This document shows, in pieces, positions 14,786 through 24,396 of a stretch of DNA of 31,305 nucleotides. The notes under the pieces were generated by a model. The model made no database searches and was not told where the DNA came from. It saw only the letters and a program-made list of their open reading frames with translations. This DNA is from a virus. The DNA lies in the IMG/VR virus record IMGVR_UViG_3300037585_000313, positions 1 through 31,305 of that record; one strand, 5' to 3'. Position 1 is the first letter of the stretch, and every line of letters starts with the position of its first letter. Both the position numbers and the translations under genes were made by a program.

Positions 14786-15745
14786 ATGGCTACTGGAATT
14801 GCAACTGGAACTGGGGTAGACCCGAAACAAACAGCGGGTAGTGGTGTAGGTTTAGGTCCCGATCCTAATGTAGGGCAACACACCGGATCAGAATCTTCCC
14901 TGTCTAGTTGGGCGGGGCCGTATGTCACTGACATATTGGGTAGAGGGCAGGCTTTGGGGGATATGCCCTACCAAGCCTATACCGGACCGCTTACGGCTGG
15001 CCCTTCGGCGCTACAGCAGCAGGCTGCTACAGGTATTGCAGCTTTAGGGGTCCCCACGGATGCATCAGGTGCTGCCCTACAGCCCTACCAGCCTCAGTCA
15101 TTTACGGCTGATGGCACTGCACAAACTTTTATGAACCCCTACATCCAGCAGGCTCTGAACCCGCAATTGGATGAGCTTCGGCGGCAGACCGATATTGCGC
15201 GTACCGCACAGAACGCCAAGTTAGCCCAAGCTGGAGCCTATGGGGGGTCTCGACAGGCGCTGGCAGACGTAGAGTTGACTAGGGCCATGCTCGACAAGAT
15301 GGCTGGGGTAACTGGCGAGGGGTACCGGGATGCTTATTCTCGTGCAGCAGAACAGTTCAACTTAGAACAGGACCGCGCCCAAACTGCCCGAGACCGTGCC
15401 CTAGAATATGGAATTGGGGTATTGGACGCCCAATCGCAGGCAGGGCGTGAGATGCGGGATATAGAACAGGAAGGTATCGCCGCAGATTACCTGCAGTTTG
15501 AGGAAGAACGTGAGTTTCCTTACAAGCAGACACAATACATGCAGTCGCTTCTCCAAGGATTGCCTCTTGCAGCCCAAAGTTTTTCGTATTCTGAGCCTAG
15601 TGAACTATCCACACTCCTAGGTGGCGCGGGGGGCATTATGGAGCTACTGAATTGGGGCAGGAAAGATGAGAAGAGTGCTAAAGAAACAGCGGAAGATGCT
15701 GTGGGGGAGAAAATAGTAAATACGGTAGGGGGACTGTTTACATGA
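14786..15745 (+). CDS. Virion ejection-type protein (319 aa)
   Basis: 319 residues, with AAAGG at 14772-14776 and spacing of 9 nt to ATG 14786. The central region 'FMNPYIQQALNPQLDELRRQ ... AKLAQAGAYGGSRQALADVE' (about 113-170) matches a motif widespread in podovirus and marine phage proteins that are thought to leave the capsid with DNA. A long helical segment follows (about 170-255), and the C-terminus contains LSTLLGGAGGIMELL. The Ala/Gln-rich helical build fits P22 gp7/gp20-like ejection proteins. The next gene starts within its stop (ATGA). Confidence 0.66.
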   Translation: MATGIATGTGVDPKQTAGSGVGLGPDPNVGQHTGSESSLSSWAGPYVTDILGRGQALGDMPYQAYTGPLTAGPSALQQQAATGIAALGVPTDASGAALQPYQPQSFTADGTAQTFMNPYIQQALNPQLDELRRQTDIARTAQNAKLAQAGAYGGSRQALADVELTRAMLDKMAGVTGEGYRDAYSRAAEQFNLEQDRAQTARDRALEYGIGVLDAQSQAGREMRDIEQEGIAADYLQFEEEREFPYKQTQYMQSLLQGLPLAAQSFSYSEPSELSTLLGGAGGIMELLNWGRKDEKSAKETAEDAVGEKIVNTVGGLFT

Positions 15746-17394
15746 TTAACCAAGGAATTGCTGCAACGGTTGATGACAAGGTAGATGCCTACCGCGCTAA
15801 CCCAGATGCGCTTGCTCAACGGGCCAAAGGTAGTCAGGACCTTCTCGACTTGCTCGCACTACAGCAGGTAAACAAAGAGAAAGAAGCTGCCAAACGGCAG
15901 ATTCAACTGAACACGCAGCCTCCCCAAGACACTATTCTGGCACAGCTAGAAGCTGAAGCTGTCGGGCGCACTAAAGAAGACATGGTGAACCAGATTGGCG
16001 GCATCATGCGGACGCAGAACCAAGCCCAAGCAAAGAACATGCAGAGAGTGGGTAAGGAAGGTGCTGCAACCCCCCAACAACTTGCCGGTGTCCAACAAGG
16101 ATTAGGGCAGGTTGCAAGCCGGATAAACCCTAATATAGCCCGTGCCCGTGCAGGGGGGATTGTTGGGTTCAGTAATGGCGGACTGGTACAGGATATACAG
16201 GACGCTATCGTAAGAAGGGACAAACAGAAATTAATCGACCTTGGTGGGTACACCCTTGAAATGTTTGGGGACAACCCCGATGCCGCTAGTATAGCTAGAG
16301 TGGTTAGGGAAAAAGGTAGGCAAAGCGGCTTCGCTGAGCCTCCAACAAGAACATCTTCAGTGGAAGAACAGCCTCCAGTGGGGGGACAGCCTCCAGTGGG
16401 AAGACAGGGTTTTGATCCCGGCTCCATCAACATTCCGAAATTGGATGCGTCTAAAGGGATTCCTTCTGTTCTTGAGGAAGGGGAAACCCTAGAAGGACGT
16501 ACAAGTAAAGTTTTCGGGCTTGGTGATGAAGGTATAGCAGGTTTTGGCCCCAAGGCGCAGGACCAAGCAGGTCTTGAAGCCGTACAAAAATACAAAACCG
16601 ACGCTAACTTAGACGAAAACAGAGCGAATTTGCGGAGACTGCAGGCTGAACGTGCCGATCCACAGGCTCGTGATCGTGATCGACTTATCGCAGGTCTACT
16701 GGGAGCTTCAGGAAGAGCTTCTACGGCTCTTGCAGGGGCAGGCGCTGCTTCGATGCAGTATAGGCAACGCGCTGCAGATGATGAATACAACGTAGCCACG
16801 CAACTGGCGGGTCTTGATCGTCAGACCAGCCAAGATATGGCTACCATAAGTCAAAACGCCAAAAACGGAATGGCACAGAGACAAAAAACATACGCAGAAT
16901 ATCTCGGGACCATAACCGAAGCTGAATACAAACGCGCTGTAGCCGAAATGAGCGATCAGACCCAACGCGATATTGAAAACGCTAGAAATGAAGTAGCTAA
17001 AATTGAGCAGGAGATGCTTAACCTACGGGAGGCAGAGACAAGCCGTAGGATGAGTCAGCGGGATAAAATGACGTACCTCGACTCAGCCTTAGAACGAGTC
17101 CAGACACTGCGTCAAGCCCTGCAGGCGAACATACTTGAGGAGTTTAAGGCACAACGGGAGCCCTATATTGGCCGATTGTCGCAGCTTGTGAATGCATCCA
17201 CCGAGGAGGATATAGCTGAACGCGAGCAGTTAAACAAAGAAATCGCAAAGTTAGATGAAACGGCCCGAACACAGATGATGACGGCAGATGAAGTAGCAGA
17301 TCTGATAAAGCAAGAACAAGCAATTGTAGCCGAGATGGAGCGTACAGTAGGGAACAGCCAAAGTTTTGGGCCTGTTGAGGTCGTAAACCCTTGA
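15742..17394 (+). CDS. Internal virion protein candidate (550 aa, coiled coil)
   Basis: 550 residues. Residues 1-110 are Gln-rich and helical. About 133-150 holds 'ARAGGIVGFSNGGLVQ', a Gly-rich motif I associate with marine phage structural proteins. About 195-230 is a Pro/Gly linker with a short tandem repeat (EQPPVGGQPPVGRQ). From about 260 to 540 it is a long, strongly charged helical or coiled-coil region, for example EMSDQTQRDIENARNEVAK. It is translationally coupled to both neighbours (ATGA start; its TGA overlaps the TTG of the next gene). A role in the ejection or core complex with the two giant proteins is inferred from context; I do not recognise a named family. Confidence 0.64.
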   Translation: MINQGIAATVDDKVDAYRANPDALAQRAKGSQDLLDLLALQQVNKEKEAAKRQIQLNTQPPQDTILAQLEAEAVGRTKEDMVNQIGGIMRTQNQAQAKNMQRVGKEGAATPQQLAGVQQGLGQVASRINPNIARARAGGIVGFSNGGLVQDIQDAIVRRDKQKLIDLGGYTLEMFGDNPDAASIARVVREKGRQSGFAEPPTRTSSVEEQPPVGGQPPVGRQGFDPGSINIPKLDASKGIPSVLEEGETLEGRTSKVFGLGDEGIAGFGPKAQDQAGLEAVQKYKTDANLDENRANLRRLQAERADPQARDRDRLIAGLLGASGRASTALAGAGAASMQYRQRAADDEYNVATQLAGLDRQTSQDMATISQNAKNGMAQRQKTYAEYLGTITEAEYKRAVAEMSDQTQRDIENARNEVAKIEQEMLNLREAETSRRMSQRDKMTYLDSALERVQTLRQALQANILEEFKAQREPYIGRLSQLVNASTEEDIAEREQLNKEIAKLDETARTQMMTADEVADLIKQEQAIVAEMERTVGNSQSFGPVEVVNP

Positions 17395-20300
17395 CCACCT
17401 ATACAGTCCAAGGTCTGGATGGGACCCGTTACAAAATAAACGGGCCTCCGGGGGCTACTGAAGAGCAAGTAGTCGCAGCTATACGCGCAAGTCTGGCTGA
17501 GCAGGAACTGGCTAGGCAGGAAGAAGAAAGGCAGCGTGCCCCTGTTGAGGACGAACGCCCAGCACGTCGCGCTCTTGTTGAAGCCGAACGCCCCGCACGT
17601 CGCGCTCCCGTTGAAGATTCTACTTGGTACGAAAACCTCGCTGCGGGTGCAGGGGCTGGTGCTGTTGGTACGTTTGAATCGGCTGCGCTTGGTACGGCTG
17701 CGCTGCTTGAGGAGGAGGAAGAACTAGCAGCCAGAGAAAAGATTCAGGGTATAGCCTCGCAGTTCACACCTGAGTTTGGTGATCCTGATAGCTTCGCGTA
17801 CACCGCAGGTACGGGTATAGGTTCCCTAGCGGCGTTCTTCTCGCCCCTTGCGCTTCCCTTTGTAGTTCCGGGGGGCGGTCTTGCAACCGCTGTCGCTGGG
17901 GGAGTAGGTCTGGCGGGAGCAACCGCACTCGGAGTAGCAGGTGGAGCCGGTGAGGCCAGCGAGCGTGCCCGTGCCGCAGATGCCACTGAAGACGAACGTA
18001 ATACGGCAACACTACTTGGTGCCGGTGTCGGTCTATCTGAAATACTTCCGTGGATGAAAGTTCTGGGCCGGGTACCGGGAGTAAGAAATCTTCTTAGTAA
18101 GACTGATATTGCAAAGACTAATGACCTAGCTAAACAGCCTTCGGGTCTTCTGGCTACGCCTATACGTATCGCAGGGAAACTAGTCAAGAGAGGTGGAGCA
18201 GAAGGTGCCCAAGAAGTTTTTGCGGAGGTCGCGCAGGACGCCATAGAGAAATATGGGTATAACCCGGACCATCAGTTCTTTGATGGTGCAGGATTGGAAG
18301 AACTGAAGAAATCCGCTCAAGCGGGTGGCGTAGCAGGCGCAGTTGCACAAGCTGCAATTATGGCGTTTGGAGGTAGAAGGCGTACGGCTACCCCATCTGC
18401 TTCTGACGAGGTTACCGAAGGGACCGGTACCTTAGCTACTCGGGGCGAACTGTTTGATGAAACAGTTGAGGACGACATTGGTAGCCTTGTAGCTGCTTAT
18501 GATGAGACTACAGGTCCTCCTGAAGCTATTCCCGAACAGAGGGAATTAGATTTCGGTTTAGACCCGGAACCGGTAGACAGACCGGAAGCCCCTAGTAGAG
18601 GGCCTACTCCCGCATTGGATGTTAGGGAACCTGCGACAGAAGAGGGTACTGCCGAATCCCAAGTTGCGGAAACGTCTCCGCGTAGGGTGCTGAGTGTAGC
18701 GCAGGAAGAACTTCGTGCACTTGAAGATATAGCAGCAGAAACAGACCCCGAAATCAGGGGTGCCGCGCTGGATGCTAAACGTATTAGCAAGGAAGACCCC
18801 GCAGCACTACCCGAGCGCATTGCTGCTGTACGTAGCACCATAGACGAAGCCACCAGAGCACTGCCTCCAGAGCAGACCGATCTGTTCTCTACACAGGGGG
18901 AATTAAACTTAGGTCCGTTGGAGACCCGCGAGTTAGACGACGCCACTATCGAGGAACTGAGTGCTGTAAGTGACGCTGATCTGGAAGGGGATAGATTTCT
19001 AACAGAACAAGCGCAACCCGAACAACCCCGGCCAGCACCTGAAGTAGTTGACGCTAAGTTCTTAGATGACCTTGGAATCCCCAAGAAAGGGAAGGCTGCT
19101 GAAGCCCTACGTAAGGACGTAGAAGGTAAACCCCTTAGCGCTCCTGAGGTGCGGGAGAACCTTACGCAGTTTGCTAATAACAGGCGCGTTGGGGCAGCTA
19201 CCAGAGCGAACATCATCCGCAATATAGAGGGCACACCGGAAGGTCAGACAGACCTTTTCATGCCCCCGCCACCTACCCCTGCGGTAGCTCCAACCCCTGC
19301 GGTAGCTTCAACTCCTGAGGTAACCACTACTCCTGAGGTAGCTCCAACCCCTGCGGTACCCGTTACTCCTGAGGTAGCCACTACTCCTGAGGTAACCACT
19401 ACTCCTGAGGTAACTCCTTCCCCTACAGGAAAGAAACGAAGAAATCAAGGGACTCAAGTACGTGGTTCCGATCCTTCTGTAACTCCTAGGAGAATACAGA
19501 CTAAGAGAAGGATGCCCCCGGAAACGCCGCCCAGCAAAGTAAAGCAGCCTACGGAAGAGGTAGCCAAGAAAAAGGCTAAAGACGACGCAGCCGAGAAAAA
19601 AGCCGCAGCCGAGAGAGAAGCCGAGGAGAAAGCCAAGAGAAAGGCCGAGAAAAAAGCCGCAGCAGCTAAGAGAAAAGCCGCAGCCGAGAGAAAAGCCAAG
19701 AAAAAAGCTGAAGAAGACCTAACGCTCCCTAAGTATAGGGACCTCTATAAGACTTTAGGTGAGTATTTTGCTACACGATTCAAGGGGGTACGCAAGGAAT
19801 ACGCTACGAAGGAAGATATAGCCAAAGTAAAAGCTATAACGACAAGGCCGACGACGGCAGGTAAGGGAGCCCTAGCGTTAGCTAATACTAAGGCTGTCAC
19901 CGTGCTCAATTCTCTCGATGGGTACTTTGGTAAGACCCCCCGAGTTAGTGATGCTGTTTCATTGGCTATATACGACGTAGTTACCAAACAACCGCAGTAC
20001 AGACCGCCTACCGCCGACGTGGCCCCGGAAGAGAAAAATGCCATAGAGGCAGAAGCTGAATTTTTCAAGCATATGAGTGCTAAATCCGGAGCGCGTGTAC
20101 TTGCTTGGGTCGAAGCTAATCTGTCCCCACAGTTCAATACGTGGGTGCGGGAGCAGCGGGAAGCAGTAGAGCTAGATATAGCGAGGCGCGTTGCTGAAAC
20201 AGAAGCTGTAGATGCGACTCTTGAATCCGCGAAAAAACGGAACAAAGCCATTGCTCGCAAGAACAGAGCCGAGGCAAGGCAGAATAGGACAGAGGCAGAG

Positions 20301-23300
20301 CAAAGGGAGAGAGACGCTAAAGCCGAGTTCCTTAGACAACAACGTAGCGGGAAAGAGCCGGGGCCAAGTACAGCATATCTCGATTCAACCGCGGAGGAGA
20401 ACCTAGAGACGTTAGATCTTTCTGATCCGGATCGTCAGAATCGGGCACGGAGCCCAGTAGATGATTACTATGGTTTTGATTTACCGAGCAACGCTCTCGG
20501 TGCCTTGAATATCCCCCTTCACCCAGCAGTTGTGTCTGCCTTGAGCCGAGGAAACCTCCGTACTGCGTTACTCACGCTTGCGGATATGGCTCCGAACACC
20601 CGTGTGCAGAATGTGGCGCAGAAGCTGGTTAAGGTTGTAGGCACGACCAAGGTTGAAATTGTACCCAACCTCAAGAATACAGCGGGTAAACGTTTAGCAG
20701 GGGTGTTCGATCCCACCACTAACACAATACGTCTCTCAAAAGCCGATGGATTAAACGCCCATGTACTACTCCATGAGATGGTGCACGCAGCCACGGCAGA
20801 GACGATAGCCAATAAGAAACACCCGTTAACCCGGAAGCTGCAGAAGCTCTACGACAGCGTTAAGAACAAACTTCCTGATGCCTATGGTATGACCGGGCTG
20901 GAAGAGTTCGTAGCTGAAGCGTTAGGTAATCCCAGTTTCCAGTCCGATCTTGCCTTAGTCTATCCTGATGGCAGTGCAGTAAGCGCACTGAAGCGATTCT
21001 TCAACACCGTGGGGAATTATGTACGCAAGCTGGTAGGTATGCGTCCTAAGCCTGTACTTAATCGTTCAGCAATGGCTGAGGCTGACAGGCTTATTGAGGG
21101 GATCTTATACCCTGCTCCGGAGAGTCGTTCCGGGGCGGAACTTGCGATGGACCCCAGAGGGGTTCTGGACGTAATAACCAGTGGCAAGGTAACCCCTCCG
21201 AAGCTACCCGAAAAGGATAGGTTCAACTGGTTACGTCGCGGTGCTGTAGGGGCTAAGGATATAGTACGTAAGTTACCTGCAATAGGTACATTTGGGCTGT
21301 TTAGTTTCCACTCTATCCGTGACTTCGCCGGGAAACTTAGTCCCGAGCTAGGGGCTAAAGCGGAGGCCCTAGAGAAGCTAATAAACGCTCAACGACGTAA
21401 GACGGAACTTTCCGATGAGCGTGTGGGTAAGGTCGCTAAGCACCTAGTAGAGTGGGTGAAGACTGCGACAACGGAACAGTATGTAGCCTTACGTGATGTT
21501 ATCTACAGCCAGACTCATGGGGCAACCATATGGCAGGTAGATCCGACTTTATCCAGAAGCGCAGCGAAGAATAAATACGACGCTGAGAAGTTCGCCATAT
21601 GGGAAGCCCAGCGTACTGATTGGGAACGCTTGGGGGATGATGGGCAGCGTACGTATAAACGTATGCGTAACGAGTACAAAAGACTGTACTCCGATCTCAT
21701 CGCTACTATAAATGGACGGCTTGATGCGCTTAAAGATGGGGTAGACCCCAAGGACAAAGCTGCCAAAGCCGAACGGGCTCAGACTATAAAGCAGGTAAAG
21801 GACCGGCTAAACAAAGCCTTGACGGCATCGGGGGGGTTGGACGTGTACTTCCCGCTCCTGCGTTCCGGAGAGCATATCGTTACCTACGAATTAGTACCTG
21901 AAGCTGTAGTAGAAGGCGGGGACTCGTTTGTAATAGAACGCTTTGAATCAGCCGGTGACGCAGATGCTCATGGAAGAGCACTGAAGAATGACCCACGAGT
22001 CCGTAAGGTAAAAGTAACTACAGATGAGGAGTATTACGGTCCTGCAGGGCATAAGAAATATTCTAGGGATGCTCCCGATGGCGCACTCGTTAATGATGTG
22101 CTGCAGCTACTTGATAAAGGTAAAGTCCCGTCTGAAGTTAAAGATAGCGTCGTACAACTTTTTGTCGATGCACTTCCTGAGACAGCACTAGCTAAATCTT
22201 TACAGAAACGTAAAGGGACCTTAGGTTACATACCTGACGCAATCGAGGCGTTCGATAAAAAAGCGTTCTCCCTAGGACGCCAGATCGTTCGTATGCAGGA
22301 GACGGCGAAACTTAAAACCCTTGAAACCGAGATAAGAGAGACAGCCGCAGCCGTATCTACCACTAGTAGTTTTTATTTACTACCACTGACCCCGACCAAA
22401 GTTGCCGACGAGCTTATAAAGCGTTCTGAGTTTGCAAGGACAGGTGGGAAGAACAAGATCCTAGACGCCATAGCAAAACGGGCCAATCAGGTGGCTTTCC
22501 TAATCACTATCGGGTTTAACCCGTCTTCGGCTTTGGTAAACGCTAGTCAGGTACCTCTGGTTGGGCTACCTATGCTTGGAGGCAAGTACGGGTACGCAGA
22601 AGCGACTGCTGCTATAGCTAACGCCACCAGACTTGTGTTCACTGCTCAGAAAGGCGCTCCTGATGCACTTAGACGCCGCCTTAGCATTGCCCACGGAGTA
22701 GATGCGTTCTACGTAAAAGATGATAGCGGCAGGCTAAAACTAAGGACTGATTTAGATCTTAGTCCGGAACAGACAAGAGAATTACGAGAGATACAGCCTC
22801 TGGTACAGGGTGCGCTCGATCAAGGCATGTTGACTAAATCGTTCCTCCTTGACGTGCTAGGACTACATGAGGGGCAACGTCCTACCCGTAAGAAATCCGC
22901 TGGGGGTATGCTCGACAAGATGGTCGAGATGTCCGCTGTAGCTTTTAACCAAGTAGAGCGGTTTAACCGGCAGACTATGCTGGTCGCTTCGTATTCACTC
23001 GCTAAAAAAGATATAGCAGCTAAAAATCCTAAACTGTCCGCTAGGCAGGTGTCTGCCCTCGCAGTAGAACAAGCCATAAAGGACACCACTGAATATAACG
23101 GTGGTGCTTTCCTAGAGACTGCCCCCCGAATATCTCAGGAACACCTTGGGCGAGTAGCGTTCATGTACAAGACCTACGGTCTGAATATGTACTACATGAT
23201 GCTCAAGACGGCGAGTGCTATGTTCAGAGGAGACCCTGCAGCGGCAAAACAAATGGCGGGTCTGTTCGGTACCAGTGCCTTCTTTGGTGGTATAGCCGGG

Positions 23301-24086
23301 GTGCCTCTATACGGGTTGGTTAGAAGTATGGCTGACCTGTTCTTCCTTGATGATGAGGAAGAAGACTTCGACAATTTTATGGCCCGTCTCTTACCCGATG
23401 TGGTTCGGACCGGACCTGTCAATGCTGCGCTAGGTGTAGATGTAGGGTCTCGTACGAAACTATCTGATCTGGTAATTGCAGAATCGAGGTTCGTCCCCAG
23501 AGGAGAAAGTCCTGACGATGCAGTAGAGAGAATGTGGTTTGAGACATTGGGTGTTGCCGGTAGCGTAACCAAACGGGCATTGCGTTCTGCAGAACTCTTC
23601 GGGGAAGAAGGGATTGCCTCTTCCCGAGCTTGGGAACAAGCGTTGCCTACAGGTGTCGCCAATCTGCTGAAGGCAAACCGACTAACGGTTGAAGACGGCT
23701 ACCGGACCCGAAATAGAGATCTTATCTATGAGACATCTCTAGGCGAAAATTTTGCCCAGTCTATGGGGTTCAGTCCAACAGGTTATGTTGAGGTCCAACG
23801 CAGGACATCTCTTGCTGCGAAGATAGATGGAGCACTTACAGATAAGATGAACCGTCTCCGAAAACGTTACCGCATTGCGTTAAGTATGGGAGATATGGAA
23901 GCCCTAGATGAAGCCATGAAGGACATCAGGGATTGGAACGCCACGGAAGCGCAGAAGGATGCGAAGCTACTCATAACCATGAAGTCATTACGTAGAAGTG
24001 TAGATAGTGCAAACCGACTACGTAAAACCATGGACGGTGGGTACACGCCTCGATTCCCAAGGTACATAGAGCAGGCTACAAATTAA
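17391..24086 (+). CDS. Giant ejected polyprotein-like virion protein with HExxH zincin domain (2231 aa)
   Basis: 2231 residues from TTG 17391 (TTGA overlap; GAGG at 17377-17380). The N-terminus TYTVQGLDGTRYKINGPPG resembles the short N-terminal signature of phage polyvalent/internal virion proteins. A hydrophobic, Gly/Ala-rich segment lies at about 135-185. A Pro/Thr repeat region (about 625-680) is followed by a Lys/Ala/Glu coiled coil (about 720-778). A zinc metallopeptidase motif, HEMVH at 1128-1132, has 'LEEFVAEAL' at 1170-1178 likely supplying the third ligand (E1172 or E1176). The C-terminal part contains LITIGFNPSSALVNASQVPL and a second hydrophobic stretch 'GLFGTSAFFGGIAGVPLYGL' before an acidic patch LDDEEEDFD. 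Likely roles are DNA ejection, envelope penetration and a peptidase delivered to the host. The architecture is seen; function is inferred. Confidence 0.72.
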   Translation: MTTYTVQGLDGTRYKINGPPGATEEQVVAAIRASLAEQELARQEEERQRAPVEDERPARRALVEAERPARRAPVEDSTWYENLAAGAGAGAVGTFESAALGTAALLEEEEELAAREKIQGIASQFTPEFGDPDSFAYTAGTGIGSLAAFFSPLALPFVVPGGGLATAVAGGVGLAGATALGVAGGAGEASERARAADATEDERNTATLLGAGVGLSEILPWMKVLGRVPGVRNLLSKTDIAKTNDLAKQPSGLLATPIRIAGKLVKRGGAEGAQEVFAEVAQDAIEKYGYNPDHQFFDGAGLEELKKSAQAGGVAGAVAQAAIMAFGGRRRTATPSASDEVTEGTGTLATRGELFDETVEDDIGSLVAAYDETTGPPEAIPEQRELDFGLDPEPVDRPEAPSRGPTPALDVREPATEEGTAESQVAETSPRRVLSVAQEELRALEDIAAETDPEIRGAALDAKRISKEDPAALPERIAAVRSTIDEATRALPPEQTDLFSTQGELNLGPLETRELDDATIEELSAVSDADLEGDRFLTEQAQPEQPRPAPEVVDAKFLDDLGIPKKGKAAEALRKDVEGKPLSAPEVRENLTQFANNRRVGAATRANIIRNIEGTPEGQTDLFMPPPPTPAVAPTPAVASTPEVTTTPEVAPTPAVPVTPEVATTPEVTTTPEVTPSPTGKKRRNQGTQVRGSDPSVTPRRIQTKRRMPPETPPSKVKQPTEEVAKKKAKDDAAEKKAAAEREAEEKAKRKAEKKAAAAKRKAAAERKAKKKAEEDLTLPKYRDLYKTLGEYFATRFKGVRKEYATKEDIAKVKAITTRPTTAGKGALALANTKAVTVLNSLDGYFGKTPRVSDAVSLAIYDVVTKQPQYRPPTADVAPEEKNAIEAEAEFFKHMSAKSGARVLAWVEANLSPQFNTWVREQREAVELDIARRVAETEAVDATLESAKKRNKAIARKNRAEARQNRTEAEQRERDAKAEFLRQQRSGKEPGPSTAYLDSTAEENLETLDLSDPDRQNRARSPVDDYYGFDLPSNALGALNIPLHPAVVSALSRGNLRTALLTLADMAPNTRVQNVAQKLVKVVGTTKVEIVPNLKNTAGKRLAGVFDPTTNTIRLSKADGLNAHVLLHEMVHAATAETIANKKHPLTRKLQKLYDSVKNKLPDAYGMTGLEEFVAEALGNPSFQSDLALVYPDGSAVSALKRFFNTVGNYVRKLVGMRPKPVLNRSAMAEADRLIEGILYPAPESRSGAELAMDPRGVLDVITSGKVTPPKLPEKDRFNWLRRGAVGAKDIVRKLPAIGTFGLFSFHSIRDFAGKLSPELGAKAEALEKLINAQRRKTELSDERVGKVAKHLVEWVKTATTEQYVALRDVIYSQTHGATIWQVDPTLSRSAAKNKYDAEKFAIWEAQRTDWERLGDDGQRTYKRMRNEYKRLYSDLIATINGRLDALKDGVDPKDKAAKAERAQTIKQVKDRLNKALTASGGLDVYFPLLRSGEHIVTYELVPEAVVEGGDSFVIERFESAGDADAHGRALKNDPRVRKVKVTTDEEYYGPAGHKKYSRDAPDGALVNDVLQLLDKGKVPSEVKDSVVQLFVDALPETALAKSLQKRKGTLGYIPDAIEAFDKKAFSLGRQIVRMQETAKLKTLETEIRETAAAVSTTSSFYLLPLTPTKVADELIKRSEFARTGGKNKILDAIAKRANQVAFLITIGFNPSSALVNASQVPLVGLPMLGGKYGYAEATAAIANATRLVFTAQKGAPDALRRRLSIAHGVDAFYVKDDSGRLKLRTDLDLSPEQTRELREIQPLVQGALDQGMLTKSFLLDVLGLHEGQRPTRKKSAGGMLDKMVEMSAVAFNQVERFNRQTMLVASYSLAKKDIAAKNPKLSARQVSALAVEQAIKDTTEYNGGAFLETAPRISQEHLGRVAFMYKTYGLNMYYMMLKTASAMFRGDPAAAKQMAGLFGTSAFFGGIAGVPLYGLVRSMADLFFLDDEEEDFDNFMARLLPDVVRTGPVNAALGVDVGSRTKLSDLVIAESRFVPRGESPDDAVERMWFETLGVAGSVTKRALRSAELFGEEGIASSRAWEQALPTGVANLLKANRLTVEDGYRTRNRDLIYETSLGENFAQSMGFSPTGYVEVQRRTSLAAKIDGALTDKMNRLRKRYRIALSMGDMEALDEAMKDIRDWNATEAQKDAKLLITMKSLRRSVDSANRLRKTMDGGYTPRFPRYIEQATN
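19264..19426 (+). repeat. Pro-Thr-Val/Glu pentapeptide repeats (15-nt units) in the 2231-aa gene
   Basis: About eleven 15-nt units encode PTPAVA/TPEVT/TPEVA variants, for example ACTCCTGAGGTAACC. The repeat gives an extended, rigid spacer between the N-terminal hydrophobic part and the Lys/Ala/Glu coiled coil. The units keep frame, so copy number can drift without frameshift. Confidence 0.85.
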
Positions 24087-24119
24087 AAAACCCCCCTGTA
24101 CCTAGTGGTAGAGGGGGGT
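24083..24119 (-). terminator. Rho-independent terminator of the minus-strand replication operon
   Basis: The palindrome 24090-24119 has an 8-bp ACCCCCCT/AGGGGGGT stem, a G-G mismatch, a 4-bp TACC/GGTA stem and a TAGT tetraloop. On the minus strand it is followed at once by six T (24090-24085), the canonical arrangement. On the plus strand no U-tract follows, so termination of the structural transcript here would be less efficient, although the stem is strong. It lies in the 82-nt gap between convergent genes. Confidence 0.88.
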
Positions 24120-24168
24120 AAATGGTTGGAGATAGACATGCTTTAACTGGCCGTCCGGTATTAATATA

Positions 24169-24396
24169 TCACAATGTACGCCAGACTCTAATACCCAGTT
24201 GCTCCCCTTCTATTCTCGGTTCACACCTGACCGACCACCCTTTGTCTGAAATTACTTTCTTAACCTGTACTTCCGCTAGGTGAGTGTTGATGCACGGTAC
24301 AAATACCGACGTGCCTATACTCATCCCATCCCAGTTAACAATGATCTGAACCCCATCAGGATGCAGGTCGAACGTTCGGAGTATTGGCGTTAGCAT
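24169..24396 (-). CDS. Hypothetical small protein, last gene of replication operon (75 aa)
   Basis: 75 residues with clean composition (GVQIIVNWDGMSIGTSVFVP, then QVKKVISDKGWSVRCEPRIE and GIRVWRTL). The pattern 'G.SVF(V/I)P.....A...V......KGW.....RIE....G.RVWR' looks like a compact alpha/beta protein family I associate with phage replication modules; function unknown. The start at 24396 overlaps the primase-helicase 3' end by 41 nt in another frame, and no strong Shine-Dalgarno is seen, so translation is probably coupled. The terminator lies 50 nt beyond its stop. Confidence 0.62.
   Translation of the reverse strand: MLTPILRTFDLHPDGVQIIVNWDGMSIGTSVFVPCINTHLAEVQVKKVISDKGWSVRCEPRIEGEQLGIRVWRTL

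Noticed and set aside
15903-16799. A 298-residue antisense frame
   Set aside because: Shadow of the 550-aa gene: Ser/Ala/Pro/Cys-rich antisense composition, no start signal, opposite to a tightly coupled operon.
18497-19234. A 245-residue antisense frame inside the 2231-aa gene
   Set aside because: Low-complexity Ser/Ala/Leu text typical of antisense of an acidic coding strand; no ribosome binding site or neighbours on that strand.
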